Assembly (NCBI GenBank): GCA_009924765.1
Contig: RFQW01000038.1
Span: forward strand, 1-9,648
Length of the DNA stretch: 9,648 nucleotides
Direction: 5' to 3'
DNA from: Planctomycetota bacterium
Lineage (GTDB): Bacteria; Planctomycetota; Phycisphaerae; Phycisphaerales; SM1A02
Part shown: piece after piece, positions 1 to 5,451 of the stretch
Layout of the letters: each line of letters starts with the position of its first letter
How positions within the stretch are numbered: the first letter of the stretch is position 1
Program-made: the position numbers and the translations under genes
The notes under the pieces: model-generated
Databases searched by the model: none
Seen by the model: only the letters and a program-made list of their open reading frames with translations
Told to the model about the DNA's origin: nothing

Positions 1-551
1 GGGGCGGGCACCGCCGTCACGGCGAAATTGAGCACGGTGCCGGTGTCGGTGCTGCCATTGGCGAAGCCTAGTGGATTGATGGCGAGGCTGTAGTTGTGGC
101 CCGAAACAAGGGCAAGGACGCCCGAGTTCCAAGCCGTCGCGCCGCCGTCGACGCGCATGAACATCGGCTGCGAGTTGGTGGTGTCCAGCATCAGGATCAC
201 AGCACCTCCGGCCGCGGTGTCGCCCGAAAGCACGGCGTTCATGTTCGAGTTCGCCGTGAAGGTGTATTCGAACGCGAACACGCTCCAGATGGCCTTGCCG
301 CCAGCCGAATTGGCCCCGAGGTTGAAGCCAGTCGAGGTGAAGGGCGAGAGCGTCAGGCTGCCGCCGGAAGTTGCGTCATACGCCATGCCGCCCGCCATCG
401 CCGTCGACACGCTGCTGGTCAGGAATTGCGCGCCACCGACATCAAGGTAGATGTTGGCGCTGTTGACCGTCAGACCCGCATTCGCAGCTCCAAGCGTTCC
501 GCCGAACAGCATTGCACCCACGGTCGCGTTGCGAAGAAGCTTGTTGTGCAC
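1..551 (-). CDS. PEP-CTERM-like exported protein, 3' end cut by window edge
   Basis: I found this frame by reading back from a leader shared with the two other anchor proteins in the window. It is open for 183 codons and leaves the window at position 1. The predicted protein starts VHNKLLRN, has a hydrophobic stretch (about residues 9-22) and an A-N-A signal peptidase I site at residues 23-25, then a Gly/Ser/Thr/Asn-rich, probably beta-rich secreted domain with no recognised catalytic motif. The last residues are AVTAVPA followed by the start of another Pro codon, the same entry into the anchor (VPAP) as in the protein at 3551-4360, so about 20 anchor residues should lie outside the window. 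GTG at 549-551 is preferred because AGAGGAG lies 8 nt upstream. An in-frame ATG at 570-572 lies inside the leader hairpin. The role is unknown; a cell-surface or envelope protein is likely. Confidence 0.8.
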   Translation of the reverse strand, partial: MHNKLLRNATVGAMLFGGTLGAANAGLTVNSANIYLDVGGAQFLTSSVSTAMAGGMAYDATSGGSLTLSPFTSTGFNLGANSAGGKAIWSVFAFEYTFTANSNMNAVLSGDTAAGGAVILMLDTTNSQPMFMRVDGGATAWNSGVLALVSGHNYSLAINPLGFANGSTDTGTVLNFAVTAVPA

Positions 552-627
552 GATCGAACTCCTCTGGGGCATCGCCCCAAACTGCCTGCAACAGGCAGCG
601 ATTGACCGATATCCGTCGGTAAACGGC
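552..627 (-). promoter_or_regulatory. Conserved structured leader, copy 1
   Basis: Read on the minus strand, the leader has a core CCGTTTA-CCGACGGA-TA-TCGG (605-626), a hairpin CTGCCTG/CAGGCAG with a 3-nt loop (582-598), a hairpin GGGGC-GAT-GCCCC (566-578), and then AGAGGAG and the GTG start. The same order recurs before the genes starting at 3174 and 4360. The hairpin stems differ in sequence between copies but still pair, which points to a selected RNA structure. It could be a riboswitch-like element, a protein-binding leader or an mRNA-stabilising 5' end. I do not recognise it as a known family. Confidence 0.6.
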
Positions 628-783
628 CCCCCCGGGAACGAACCCGCACGGGTTCGAAAGAAAGCCAGTTGCTCGACGCGCCATGGGAACAGCGCGACGG
701 GCCCTCAGCATCCATGGAAACGCAAATGAGGCGCACAACCCGTCATGCAAACACGAAAATTTCCGGATTTTGGCAACGGAGCC
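628..783. other. Intergenic region upstream of the first anchor protein
   Basis: No gene is visible here. The region holds most of a run of seven C on the plus strand (627-633), a GAACCC-4 nt-GGGTTC hairpin (640-655), and an AT-rich inverted repeat AAAAT-6 nt-ATTTT (756-771) just 3' of the cyclase remnant on the minus strand, which may be a relic of its transcript end. I could not find a convincing sigma-70 promoter for the gene at 1-551, although one must lie here or in the leader. Confidence 0.4.
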
Positions 784-972
784 TTACGCCCCGGCTTCAC
801 GCGCCTGCACAAACCTTCCCATCGCCATCAACGGGAAGTACAGCCGGTACATGTGGTAGCGCAGGTAGAACACCTTCGGGAATCCGGTGCCCGTGAAGTC
901 GGTCTCGCACCACGAGCCAGCGGGGTCGCCATCTGGGTTCTTCAGCGGTTCGGCGGCATCGGCCGGCGTGGC
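784..972 (-). pseudogene. 3'-terminal remnant of a squalene-hopene cyclase gene
   Basis: The minus strand encodes 62 residues ending in a TAA stop (784-786). They match residues 607-667 of the intact cyclase at 6465-8468, including NPDGDPAGSWCET, FTGTGFPKVFYL and the RYHMYRLYFP end. There is no start codon context and more than 600 N-terminal residues are missing, so it is not functional. Homology stops sharply at about 970, followed by the promoter region of the divergent fic gene. From 794 to 891 it is identical to the intact gene; from 892 to 970 there are nine differences, all at third codon positions (seven silent, two Asp/Glu swaps). It therefore derives from a cyclase copy that was under selection before truncation. 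The final residues (EAGA) also differ from the intact gene (EAVA). Confidence 0.93.
794..970 (-). repeat. Direct repeat of cyclase 3' end, left copy
   Basis: This 177-bp stretch aligns without gaps to 6475-6651 at a constant offset of 5681, with nine mismatches, all between 892 and 970. Both copies have the same orientation, so recombination between them could delete or circularise the intervening segment and leave one complete cyclase gene. Confidence 0.93.
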
Positions 973-1018
973 CCGCGGCCGCAGCGGGCAACAAAGAAGC
1001 GCCCCTTTCCTTTCGTCC

Positions 1019-1047
1019 TTGACTAGGAAGCGATCGTTTCCTATCGT
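1019..1047 (+). promoter_or_regulatory. Predicted fic promoter with palindromic operator
   Basis: TTGACT (1019-1024) and TATCGT (1042-1047) are separated by 17 bp and suit a sigma-70-type promoter. The spacer and its flanks form a 20-bp palindrome, TAGGAAGCGATCGTTTCCTA (1024-1043), with a single mismatched pair. A repressor bound there would block polymerase. The candidate regulator is the Fic protein itself through its C-terminal winged-helix-like region, or an unlinked factor. Promoter and operator functions are inferred from position and symmetry. Confidence 0.55.
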
Positions 1048-1073
1048 TCGCCACGCAGAAAGGACCGTTGCTC

Positions 1074-2246
1074 ATGTCGCGATCCACAGGCAGCTACCGG
1101 GTCTCCGTCCTCGCGGATGAAACCGTGCGTGCATTCGTTCCAGCGCCCCTGCCTCCCGCCGAACCGCCGCTCCGCCTGGAGGGGCAACTCGAGACGGCTT
1201 GCACGCGGGCCATGACGGCCATCGCGCGACTCGAGGTGGCCGCCAACCTGGTGCCCAGCATGCAGTGGTTCCTGTACGGCTTCGTGCGAAAGGAAGCGGT
1301 TTTGACGTCACAGATCGAGGGAACCGAAGCGACGCTGCAGGACGTGCTCGAGTTCGAGGCCACCCAGCGCACCGACAGGGCCGATGACGTGGCCGAGGTC
1401 TGCAACTATGTCGAGGCGCTCGACTACGCGCGGCGCGAGATCGCGAAGTCCAAGGGCCTTCCCTTGAGCACGCGCCTGCTCTGCCAGGCGCACCGGCGCC
1501 TGATGAAGGGTTCCGGCGGCCGCCGGGGTGGCGACAAGAAGCCCGGCGTGATCCGCACGAGCCAGAACTGGGTGGGCGGCACACGCCCCGGGAATGCACG
1601 ATTCGTGCCACCGCCAGCCGACGCGGTGCCGGCCGCGCTTGCCCAACTCGACCGCTGGATTCACGGGCGCGATCCGCTGCCGCCGCTCGTCAAGGCCGGG
1701 CTGGCGCACGTGCAGTTCGAGACGATCCATCCGTTCCTCGACGGCAACGGCCGAATCGGGCGCCTGCTCATCACCCTGCTCCTGGAGCACTGGGGGGTGA
1801 TGCGTTCGCCGATCCTGTACCTCAGCCACTCGTTCAAGCGGCATCAGCGCGAGTACTACGACCGCCTCTCCGCCGTGCGCACCGATGGCGACTGGGAGGG
1901 CTGGACGCGGTTCTACCTCTCGTGCGTCGAGCAAGCCGCAGAGGATGGCGTCTCGGTCGCACAGCGCATCCACGCGCTGACCAGCAAGGATCGTGGCCGG
2001 CTCATGTCGCACCGCAGCGCGACCGTGGCGGCGATCCAGTTGCTTGACCTGCTTCCCTCGAATCCGATGGTGACCGTTCCGAAGGCGACGAGACTGCTCG
2101 GCGGAACCGCGCCAACCGCACGGAAGGCGGTCGAACTGCTCGAAGGGATCGGCGTGCTCCGCGAGACGAGCGGAAGGAAGCGCGACCGCGTCTACGCGTA
2201 CCACGCGTACCTGCAGGCGCTCACGACGGAAGATGGTCGCGCCTAG
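1074..2246 (+). CDS. fic: Fic family protein, self-inhibited type (predicted AMP transferase)
   Basis: The predicted protein has 390 residues. The Fic catalytic motif is H219-PFLDGNGRIGR, matching HxFx(D/E)GNGRxxR; in this family the His deprotonates the target hydroxyl so that AMP or a related group is transferred from a nucleotide to a protein. An inhibitory motif (S/T)xxxE(G/N) is visible as T78-SQI-E82-G83, placing it among Fic proteins inhibited by their own N-terminal helix, so no separate antitoxin is needed and none is seen. The last 90 residues look like a winged helix-turn-helix (about 315-380). ATG at 1074 is preferred because AGGA (1061-1064) sits 9 nt upstream; a TTG at 1068 is too close to it. 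The target is unknown. The gene stands alone, facing a minus-strand anchor gene. Confidence 0.93.
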   Translation: MSRSTGSYRVSVLADETVRAFVPAPLPPAEPPLRLEGQLETACTRAMTAIARLEVAANLVPSMQWFLYGFVRKEAVLTSQIEGTEATLQDVLEFEATQRTDRADDVAEVCNYVEALDYARREIAKSKGLPLSTRLLCQAHRRLMKGSGGRRGGDKKPGVIRTSQNWVGGTRPGNARFVPPPADAVPAALAQLDRWIHGRDPLPPLVKAGLAHVQFETIHPFLDGNGRIGRLLITLLLEHWGVMRSPILYLSHSFKRHQREYYDRLSAVRTDGDWEGWTRFYLSCVEQAAEDGVSVAQRIHALTSKDRGRLMSHRSATVAAIQLLDLLPSNPMVTVPKATRLLGGTAPTARKAVELLEGIGVLRETSGRKRDRVYAYHAYLQALTTEDGRA

Positions 2247-2350
2247 ACAAGGTTTGAAAGCTGGTTTCGCCTGCGCACGAGCAGCTGGCCATCTGTTCAG
2301 GGCGGAATCCGGGTCGCTCGGAACACGCCTTCTCTGTTGAAGAACACTCG
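2247..2350. other. Convergent intergenic spacer after fic
   Basis: The spacer separates fic from the minus-strand terminator of the next gene. I see no clear plus-strand terminator. The neighbouring hairpin has its T-rich tail only on the minus strand, so fic transcripts may run antisense into the anchor-protein gene. Confidence 0.4.
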
Positions 2351-2392
2351 CTCAAAGCAAAAGCCCCCCGGCGTGTGTGCGCCGAGGGGCTT
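2351..2392 (-). terminator. Intrinsic terminator of the anchor protein at 2449-3174
   Basis: On the minus strand AAGCCCCUCGGCG pairs with CGCCGGGGGGCUU over 13 bp around a CACACA loop and is followed by UUGCUUU. One U.G wobble is allowed on this strand only (a C-A mismatch on the plus strand), which fixes the direction. It is almost identical to the terminator at 3453-3494. Confidence 0.88.
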
Positions 2393-2463
2393 GGGAGTTG
2401 GAACCCGCCGCGCGTCCGCGGCAGGAAGATGCGACTTGGTGAAGTGAATCAGGCCTTGCGGCG
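2352..2463 (-). repeat. Shared 3' module of anchor-protein genes, copy A
   Basis: These 112 bp match 3454-3565 with two mismatches, both in the terminator loop. The block covers the terminator, the whole 3' UTR (including a CCGCG-GACG-CGCGG hairpin), the stop codon and the last codons. Weaker similarity continues to about 2518 through the anchor-coding part. The rest of the two genes is not similar. Confidence 0.93.
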
Positions 2464-3174
2464 GCGGCTCGTGATCAGGCCAGCCACGCCGACCAGTGCA
2501 GCGGCACCCGGCGCAGGAATGACGCCGCCCGTGACGGACATGGCCATCGAGCCCCCGTCAGCGCTGCGGAACTGCAGCACGATTCCCAGAACACTCGAGA
2601 AGTCGGGTGGTGCATCATTCGTAAACACCGCCGTGGCGCCGGGCAGTGCGCTAAGCGCGAAGTACAGGTACCCCGCCGACCCCTGCGCCAAGGTGGCCTC
2701 CGCAAGCGAGAAACTGTTGGCGCCATCGCTTCCGATCCACGCGCTCACACGTGCGTTTCCGGTGGTCACTGCGTAGCGCATCCAGATGCCCTGCCAGCCA
2801 CTCAGGCTGAATGAGCTCTGGTCGGCGTTCGAGTAACTCAGCAACGCCGAACCATCACCGGAGGAGGTGATGGCCATGGTGCGTGTGCCGACATCGAGTG
2901 CGGTGGTGGAGGTTCCAGTGCCTTGCACCGCTGTTTCCTCGGTGGGCCTCTGCCCGACGAAGTGGTAGTCCACAGCGGCGATGGCCAGGCGCTGCCCCGC
3001 AACGCCCGAATAGCCGTCGTTGCTGGAGAAAGTGGCGTCAAAGACCAGCGGCGGCACCGGCAGATTCCAGGCCCCGCCGCCGAAGGTGTCAAGCGCAACC
3101 ACGCTGCCCAAGCTCGATTCCGCCGCAACCATCACGGTCATGGCGCCGCATGTAACAAGCAATCCGCATCGCAT
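2449..3174 (-). CDS. PEP-CTERM-like exported protein
   Basis: The predicted protein has 241 residues. It has an N-terminal hydrophobic signal sequence (MRCGLLVTCGAMTVMVAAES), a Ser/Gly/Ala-rich secreted domain of about 190 residues with the look of a beta-sandwich, and a C-terminal anchor IPAPGAAALVGVAG followed by LITSRRRKA. The anchor layout (Pro motif, short membrane stretch, basic end) is that of PEP-CTERM proteins, which an exosortase sorts to the cell surface; here the motif reads P-A-P. ATG at 3172-3174 is chosen because AGAGAGG lies 8 nt upstream, directly after the conserved leader hairpin. The open frame continues upstream to 3267, but that would put the leader inside the protein and mask the signal peptide. 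No enzyme motif is recognised. It has its own leader and terminator and so is probably monocistronic. Confidence 0.87.
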   Translation of the reverse strand: MRCGLLVTCGAMTVMVAAESSLGSVVALDTFGGGAWNLPVPPLVFDATFSSNDGYSGVAGQRLAIAAVDYHFVGQRPTEETAVQGTGTSTTALDVGTRTMAITSSGDGSALLSYSNADQSSFSLSGWQGIWMRYAVTTGNARVSAWIGSDGANSFSLAEATLAQGSAGYLYFALSALPGATAVFTNDAPPDFSSVLGIVLQFRSADGGSMAMSVTGGVIPAPGAAALVGVAGLITSRRRKA

Positions 3175-3261
3175 CGTTGCATCCTCTCTGGAGCGAGCGC
3201 TCCAGCAAACCGCCCACTTCCCGGGTGGGCACAGAGCCGGCCGAATCCGTCGGCCAACGGA
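3175..3261 (-). promoter_or_regulatory. Conserved structured leader, copy 2
   Basis: Minus strand, 5' to 3': CCGTTGG-CCGACGGA-T-TCGG (3241-3260); hairpin GCCCAC-7 nt-GTGGGC (3212-3230); hairpin CTGGAGC/GCTCCAG (3188-3205); then AGAGAGG and ATG. The last stem is longer than, and different in sequence from, the GGGGC/GCCCC stem in the other two copies, yet it occupies the same place next to the ribosome binding site. Pairing kept despite base changes supports a functional RNA structure. Confidence 0.6.
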
Positions 3262-3452
3262 ACGCACGCATCACCGCATCCACGCGAAGCGGCCCACCAC
3301 ATTCGAGGTCTCCAGCACCGACTTGCGAACGGTGCCAGCGATGCTCCTCACACCTCAAAACGAAATCCGCGGACCGATCCCCTCATGGCGCGCAGCGAAA
3401 TGGATGAGATCGATACGGTCGCGATGCGGCCGCGCAGAACACACGGCCTTCG
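3262..3452. other. Intergenic region between two anchor-protein genes
   Basis: The region should contain the promoter of the gene at 2449-3174, read on the minus strand. I see no well-matched -35/-10 pair and no coding sequence. Confidence 0.35.
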
Positions 3453-3494
3453 ATCAAAGCAAAAGCCCCCCGGCGTATGCGCGCCGAGGGGCTT
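3453..3494 (-). terminator. Intrinsic terminator of the anchor protein at 3551-4360
   Basis: It has the same 13-bp stem as the terminator at 2351-2392, with loop CGCAUA and tail UUGCUUU on the minus strand. The U.G wobble again fixes the direction. Confidence 0.88.
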
Positions 3495-3565
3495 GGGAGT
3501 TGGAACCCGCCGCGCGTCCGCGGCAGGAAGATGCGACTTGGTGAAGTGAATCAGGCCTTGCGGCG
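3454..3565 (-). repeat. Shared 3' module of anchor-protein genes, copy B
   Basis: This is the partner of 2352-2463 at an offset of 1102 bp, with two mismatches in 112 bp. The 3' UTR between stop codon and terminator is identical in both copies, which suggests recent duplication or gene conversion, or selection on a structured 3' UTR. Confidence 0.93.
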
Positions 3566-4360
3566 ACGACCAGTGATCAGGCCGGCCATGCCGACCAGCG
3601 CCGCGGCGCCCGGGGCGGGCACGGCGTTGTAGGAGAAGTCCGTCAGCGTGATGTTGCCGAGGTTCGCACCGGCGCTGAGACCCGACGGGCAGTTCCAGTT
3701 GACGTAGAGCAAGATGGCGCCGAGGTTGGACCAGTTGGACGCAGCGCCGTCGAAGTCAGCGGCGTTGATGGTCACGGTGCCACCGCTACCGGACACGGAC
3801 TTGAACGCTGTCCAATAGGCCGGATTTTCTCCGCTGTCGTACAGCTCGATGGAGATTGTCACATCGGTACCCGAGAAGCCGCTCGTGCCGAACGTGTTGT
3901 TCGCGAACGACACGGTGAACGACGACGCGTTGGACATGTCGAAGCTGTTGGTGCTGACATAGTCGCCATTCGAGTCAAGGGTAAGGTTGTTGTAAGACCA
4001 GCAGGCGTACATGCCATTGAGACTGGTCGTCATGCCGGTGGCGCCCGCACCGTCAGCCTTCACCAGTGCCTGCACCTGGTTGCCGCCAGTGACGGAGTTC
4101 ACGTTGGCCGTGGACACCAGCTTCTTGTTTCCCGAGGCGGTCTTGGTATAGCCCGTGGTTCCGACGCCGCGATAGTTGAAACCGAGGGTGCCGTTGGCAT
4201 ACGACCCCTCAACGCTGTTGCCGGTTCCCTGACCGGTATAACCGGCGAAGGTGCCCGTGAACCCGTCGATCTTGCCGGTCGCCAGGCCCGCGTTCGCCGA
4301 ACCCGCCACGGCCACGGCGGCCACGGCACTGCTGATACCAACGAGAAGATTGCTTCGCAT
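3551..4360 (-). CDS. PEP-CTERM-like exported protein
   Basis: The predicted protein has 269 residues. The signal peptide MRSNLLVGISSAVAAVAVAG is followed by an S-A-N-A cleavage site (cut after residue 24). The secreted part is rich in Gly, Ser, Thr and Asn, with only a few Cys (for example ACWSYNN and NWNCPSG), and looks like a beta-sandwich surface domain; no catalytic motif is recognised. The C-terminus is VPAPGAAALVGMAG followed by LITGRRRKA, a PEP-CTERM-like anchor with PAP. ATG at 4358-4360 has AGAGGA 7 nt upstream, right after the leader hairpin; an in-frame start at 4510 would bury the leader and signal peptide. Its anchor and 3' UTR are nearly the same as those of the gene at 2449-3174, but the middle is not. 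It is probably exported and anchored at the envelope by an exosortase encoded elsewhere. Confidence 0.9.
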   Translation of the reverse strand: MRSNLLVGISSAVAAVAVAGSANAGLATGKIDGFTGTFAGYTGQGTGNSVEGSYANGTLGFNYRGVGTTGYTKTASGNKKLVSTANVNSVTGGNQVQALVKADGAGATGMTTSLNGMYACWSYNNLTLDSNGDYVSTNSFDMSNASSFTVSFANNTFGTSGFSGTDVTISIELYDSGENPAYWTAFKSVSGSGGTVTINAADFDGAASNWSNLGAILLYVNWNCPSGLSAGANLGNITLTDFSYNAVPAPGAAALVGMAGLITGRRRKA

Positions 4361-4443
4361 CTTCGATTCCTCTGGGGCATTGCCCCGAACAACAGCCCAC
4401 ATCCCATGTGGGCGAGTGACAGCCGAGTCCGTCGGCGAACGGC
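4361..4443 (-). promoter_or_regulatory. Conserved structured leader, copy 3
   Basis: Minus strand, 5' to 3': CCGTTCG-CCGACGGA-C-TCGG (4422-4442); hairpin GCCCACAT/ATGTGGGC (4395-4413); hairpin GGGGC-AAT-GCCCC (4374-4386); then AGAGGA and ATG. Of the three copies this one and the copy at 552-627 share the GGGGC stem, while this one and the copy at 3175-3261 share the GCCCAC stem. Confidence 0.6.
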
Positions 4444-4798
4444 CTTCCTCCGGAGCCGCCTGAACATCAGGCGGCGCTTCCAAGGTGAGCTGGTCGGGGG
4501 CAGTTCCCACTGGCCGACCGGATGGCTCTCCACATACGTAAACGAGATTTGCCCCCCCCGGCCGTCACGATGCTTCACATTTTTGTCACCCTTTCGGGCA
4601 GTCGACAAGAATCGCCCCTTTCAGGCTCTCAGGCAGGGGTTTCATGCCAACAGCCGGCGCATGGGCGCCCTGGGCGACCACTTCGCCGCGGCCAAAGCAG
4701 GCGCGATGACCGCGATCAAGCACGATCCATCGTGCACGCTGAGCAAGCGGGCGGTCGCACGCTCAGAACGGCTTGCGAGGCGGTGACTCCACGGATGT
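4444..4798. other. Gene-free region between divergent anchor gene and AbiE operon
   Basis: No convincing gene is visible. The region holds a perfect hairpin GCCGCCTGA/TCAGGCGGC (4455-4475) upstream of the leader, a run of eight C on the plus strand (4552-4559), a TTGTC/GACAA inverted repeat around a CCC-GAAA-GGG stem (4583-4608, minus-strand reading), the palindrome at 4720-4735 and an inverted repeat CTGAGC-16 nt-GCTCAG (4739-4766). The promoter of the minus-strand anchor gene should lie in its left half, but I cannot place it. Confidence 0.4.
4720..4735. repeat. Palindrome of unknown function
   Basis: GCACGATCCATCGTGC has two 7-bp arms in perfect inverted symmetry around CC. It lies about 90 bp upstream of the AbiE promoter and could be a regulator binding site or part of a small hairpin. 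Confidence 0.45.
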
Positions 4799-4807
4799 GC
4801 AATTATA

Positions 4808-4842
4808 TTGCTTTATAGTTCTAAAGTGCTATATTCGTACAC
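4808..4842 (+). promoter_or_regulatory. Predicted AbiE promoter, apparently leaderless, with operator-like repeat
   Basis: TTGCTT (4808-4813) and TATATT (4830-4835) are spaced 16 bp apart in a strikingly AT-rich island. Only 7 nt separate the -10 box from the ATG at 4843 and no Shine-Dalgarno sequence is present, so transcription should begin at or next to the start codon, giving a leaderless mRNA. The spacer contains CTTTA-6 nt-TAAAG (4811-4826), nested in an imperfect ATAT..GC / GC..ATAT symmetry. AbiEi antitoxins are known to repress their own operon through inverted repeats, so this is the likely site. Confidence 0.6.
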
Positions 4843-5451
4843 ATGACGCCACTCCACTCCATGCCCGCTCAGGCGCTTGCGCTCGCGCGTAAGTACGGCG
4901 CGATCCGGCTTCGTGACGCGACAGAGAACGGCGTCCACCCCGAAGTGCTTCGCAGGCTCGTTGCATCACGCGAGCTCGTCAGGACTGCTCGCGGAATCTA
5001 CGCACTGCCGAATCGTGACGCCACGGAGCACACGGACCTTGCGCTGGCAGCGATGCTGGTGCCGGGCGGCGCGGTCTGCCTGCTGTCGGCGCTGGCATAC
5101 CACCGAATTGGCACGCAACTGCCCTACGAGGTGTGGATGATGATCCCTTCGCGCTCCCATCGACCGCGTATCAAGCGGCCACCGATGCGGTTCGTCACCG
5201 CATCTGGTCCGGCACTCACGGAAGGCATCGAATCCGTGAAGATCGAGGGGCAGTCGGTCAGGATGTCCAACCCCACCAAGACGGTCATCGACTGCTTCCG
5301 CTATCGCCGGAATGTGGGGCTGGACGTCGCCCTCGAGGCTCTGCGTGATGTGCTTCGCGCGCGCCGATGCACACCCGACGCGATCGCGCGATGTGCAGCC
5401 AGATGCGGTGTGGCATCGGTGGTGCGCCCATACCTCGAGGCCATCACATGA
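4843..5451 (+). CDS. abiEi: AbiEi-type antitoxin and transcriptional repressor
   Basis: The predicted protein has 202 residues. The N-terminal third (about 8-60) has the AbiEi winged-helix pattern: a helix-rich start, LRRLVASRELVRTARGIYAL, which resembles the wing region where the family reads 'G.l.r...GlY'. The remainder carries the family's conserved SALAYHRIG and PTKTVIDCFRYR stretches. AbiEi proteins neutralise the partner nucleotidyltransferase toxin without stable binding (type IV system) and repress the operon. The stop codon overlaps the next start as ATGA (5448-5451), so the two genes are translationally coupled. No ribosome binding site precedes the start; a second in-frame ATG at 4861 also lacks one. 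The assignment rests on family pattern and the partner gene. Confidence 0.88.
   Translation: MTPLHSMPAQALALARKYGAIRLRDATENGVHPEVLRRLVASRELVRTARGIYALPNRDATEHTDLALAAMLVPGGAVCLLSALAYHRIGTQLPYEVWMMIPSRSHRPRIKRPPMRFVTASGPALTEGIESVKIEGQSVRMSNPTKTVIDCFRYRRNVGLDVALEALRDVLRARRCTPDAIARCAARCGVASVVRPYLEAIT

Noticed and set aside
96..605. Plus-strand open frames opposite the first anchor protein
   Set aside because: They are shadows of the minus-strand gene at 1-551, which has a leader, signal peptide and anchor entry.
3175..3267. Longer N-terminus for the anchor protein at 2449-3174
   Set aside because: It would place the structured leader inside the coding region and move the signal peptide away from the N-terminus.
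4626..4635. CTCTCAGGCA on the plus strand, resembling the 3' core of a glycine riboswitch
   Set aside because: The matching GGAGAG arm and the GCAA-type internal core are absent upstream on that strand, and no glycine-related gene follows.
4406..4818. Plus-strand open frames between the anchor gene and AbiE
   Set aside because: They cross the conserved leader and a hairpin, have no ribosome binding site, and their products resemble no family I know. The part around 4661-4786 looks mildly protein-like but cannot be supported.
5367..5447. Longer N-terminus for AbiEii
   Set aside because: It lies within the antitoxin gene in another frame, while the ATGA overlap gives the usual coupled start.
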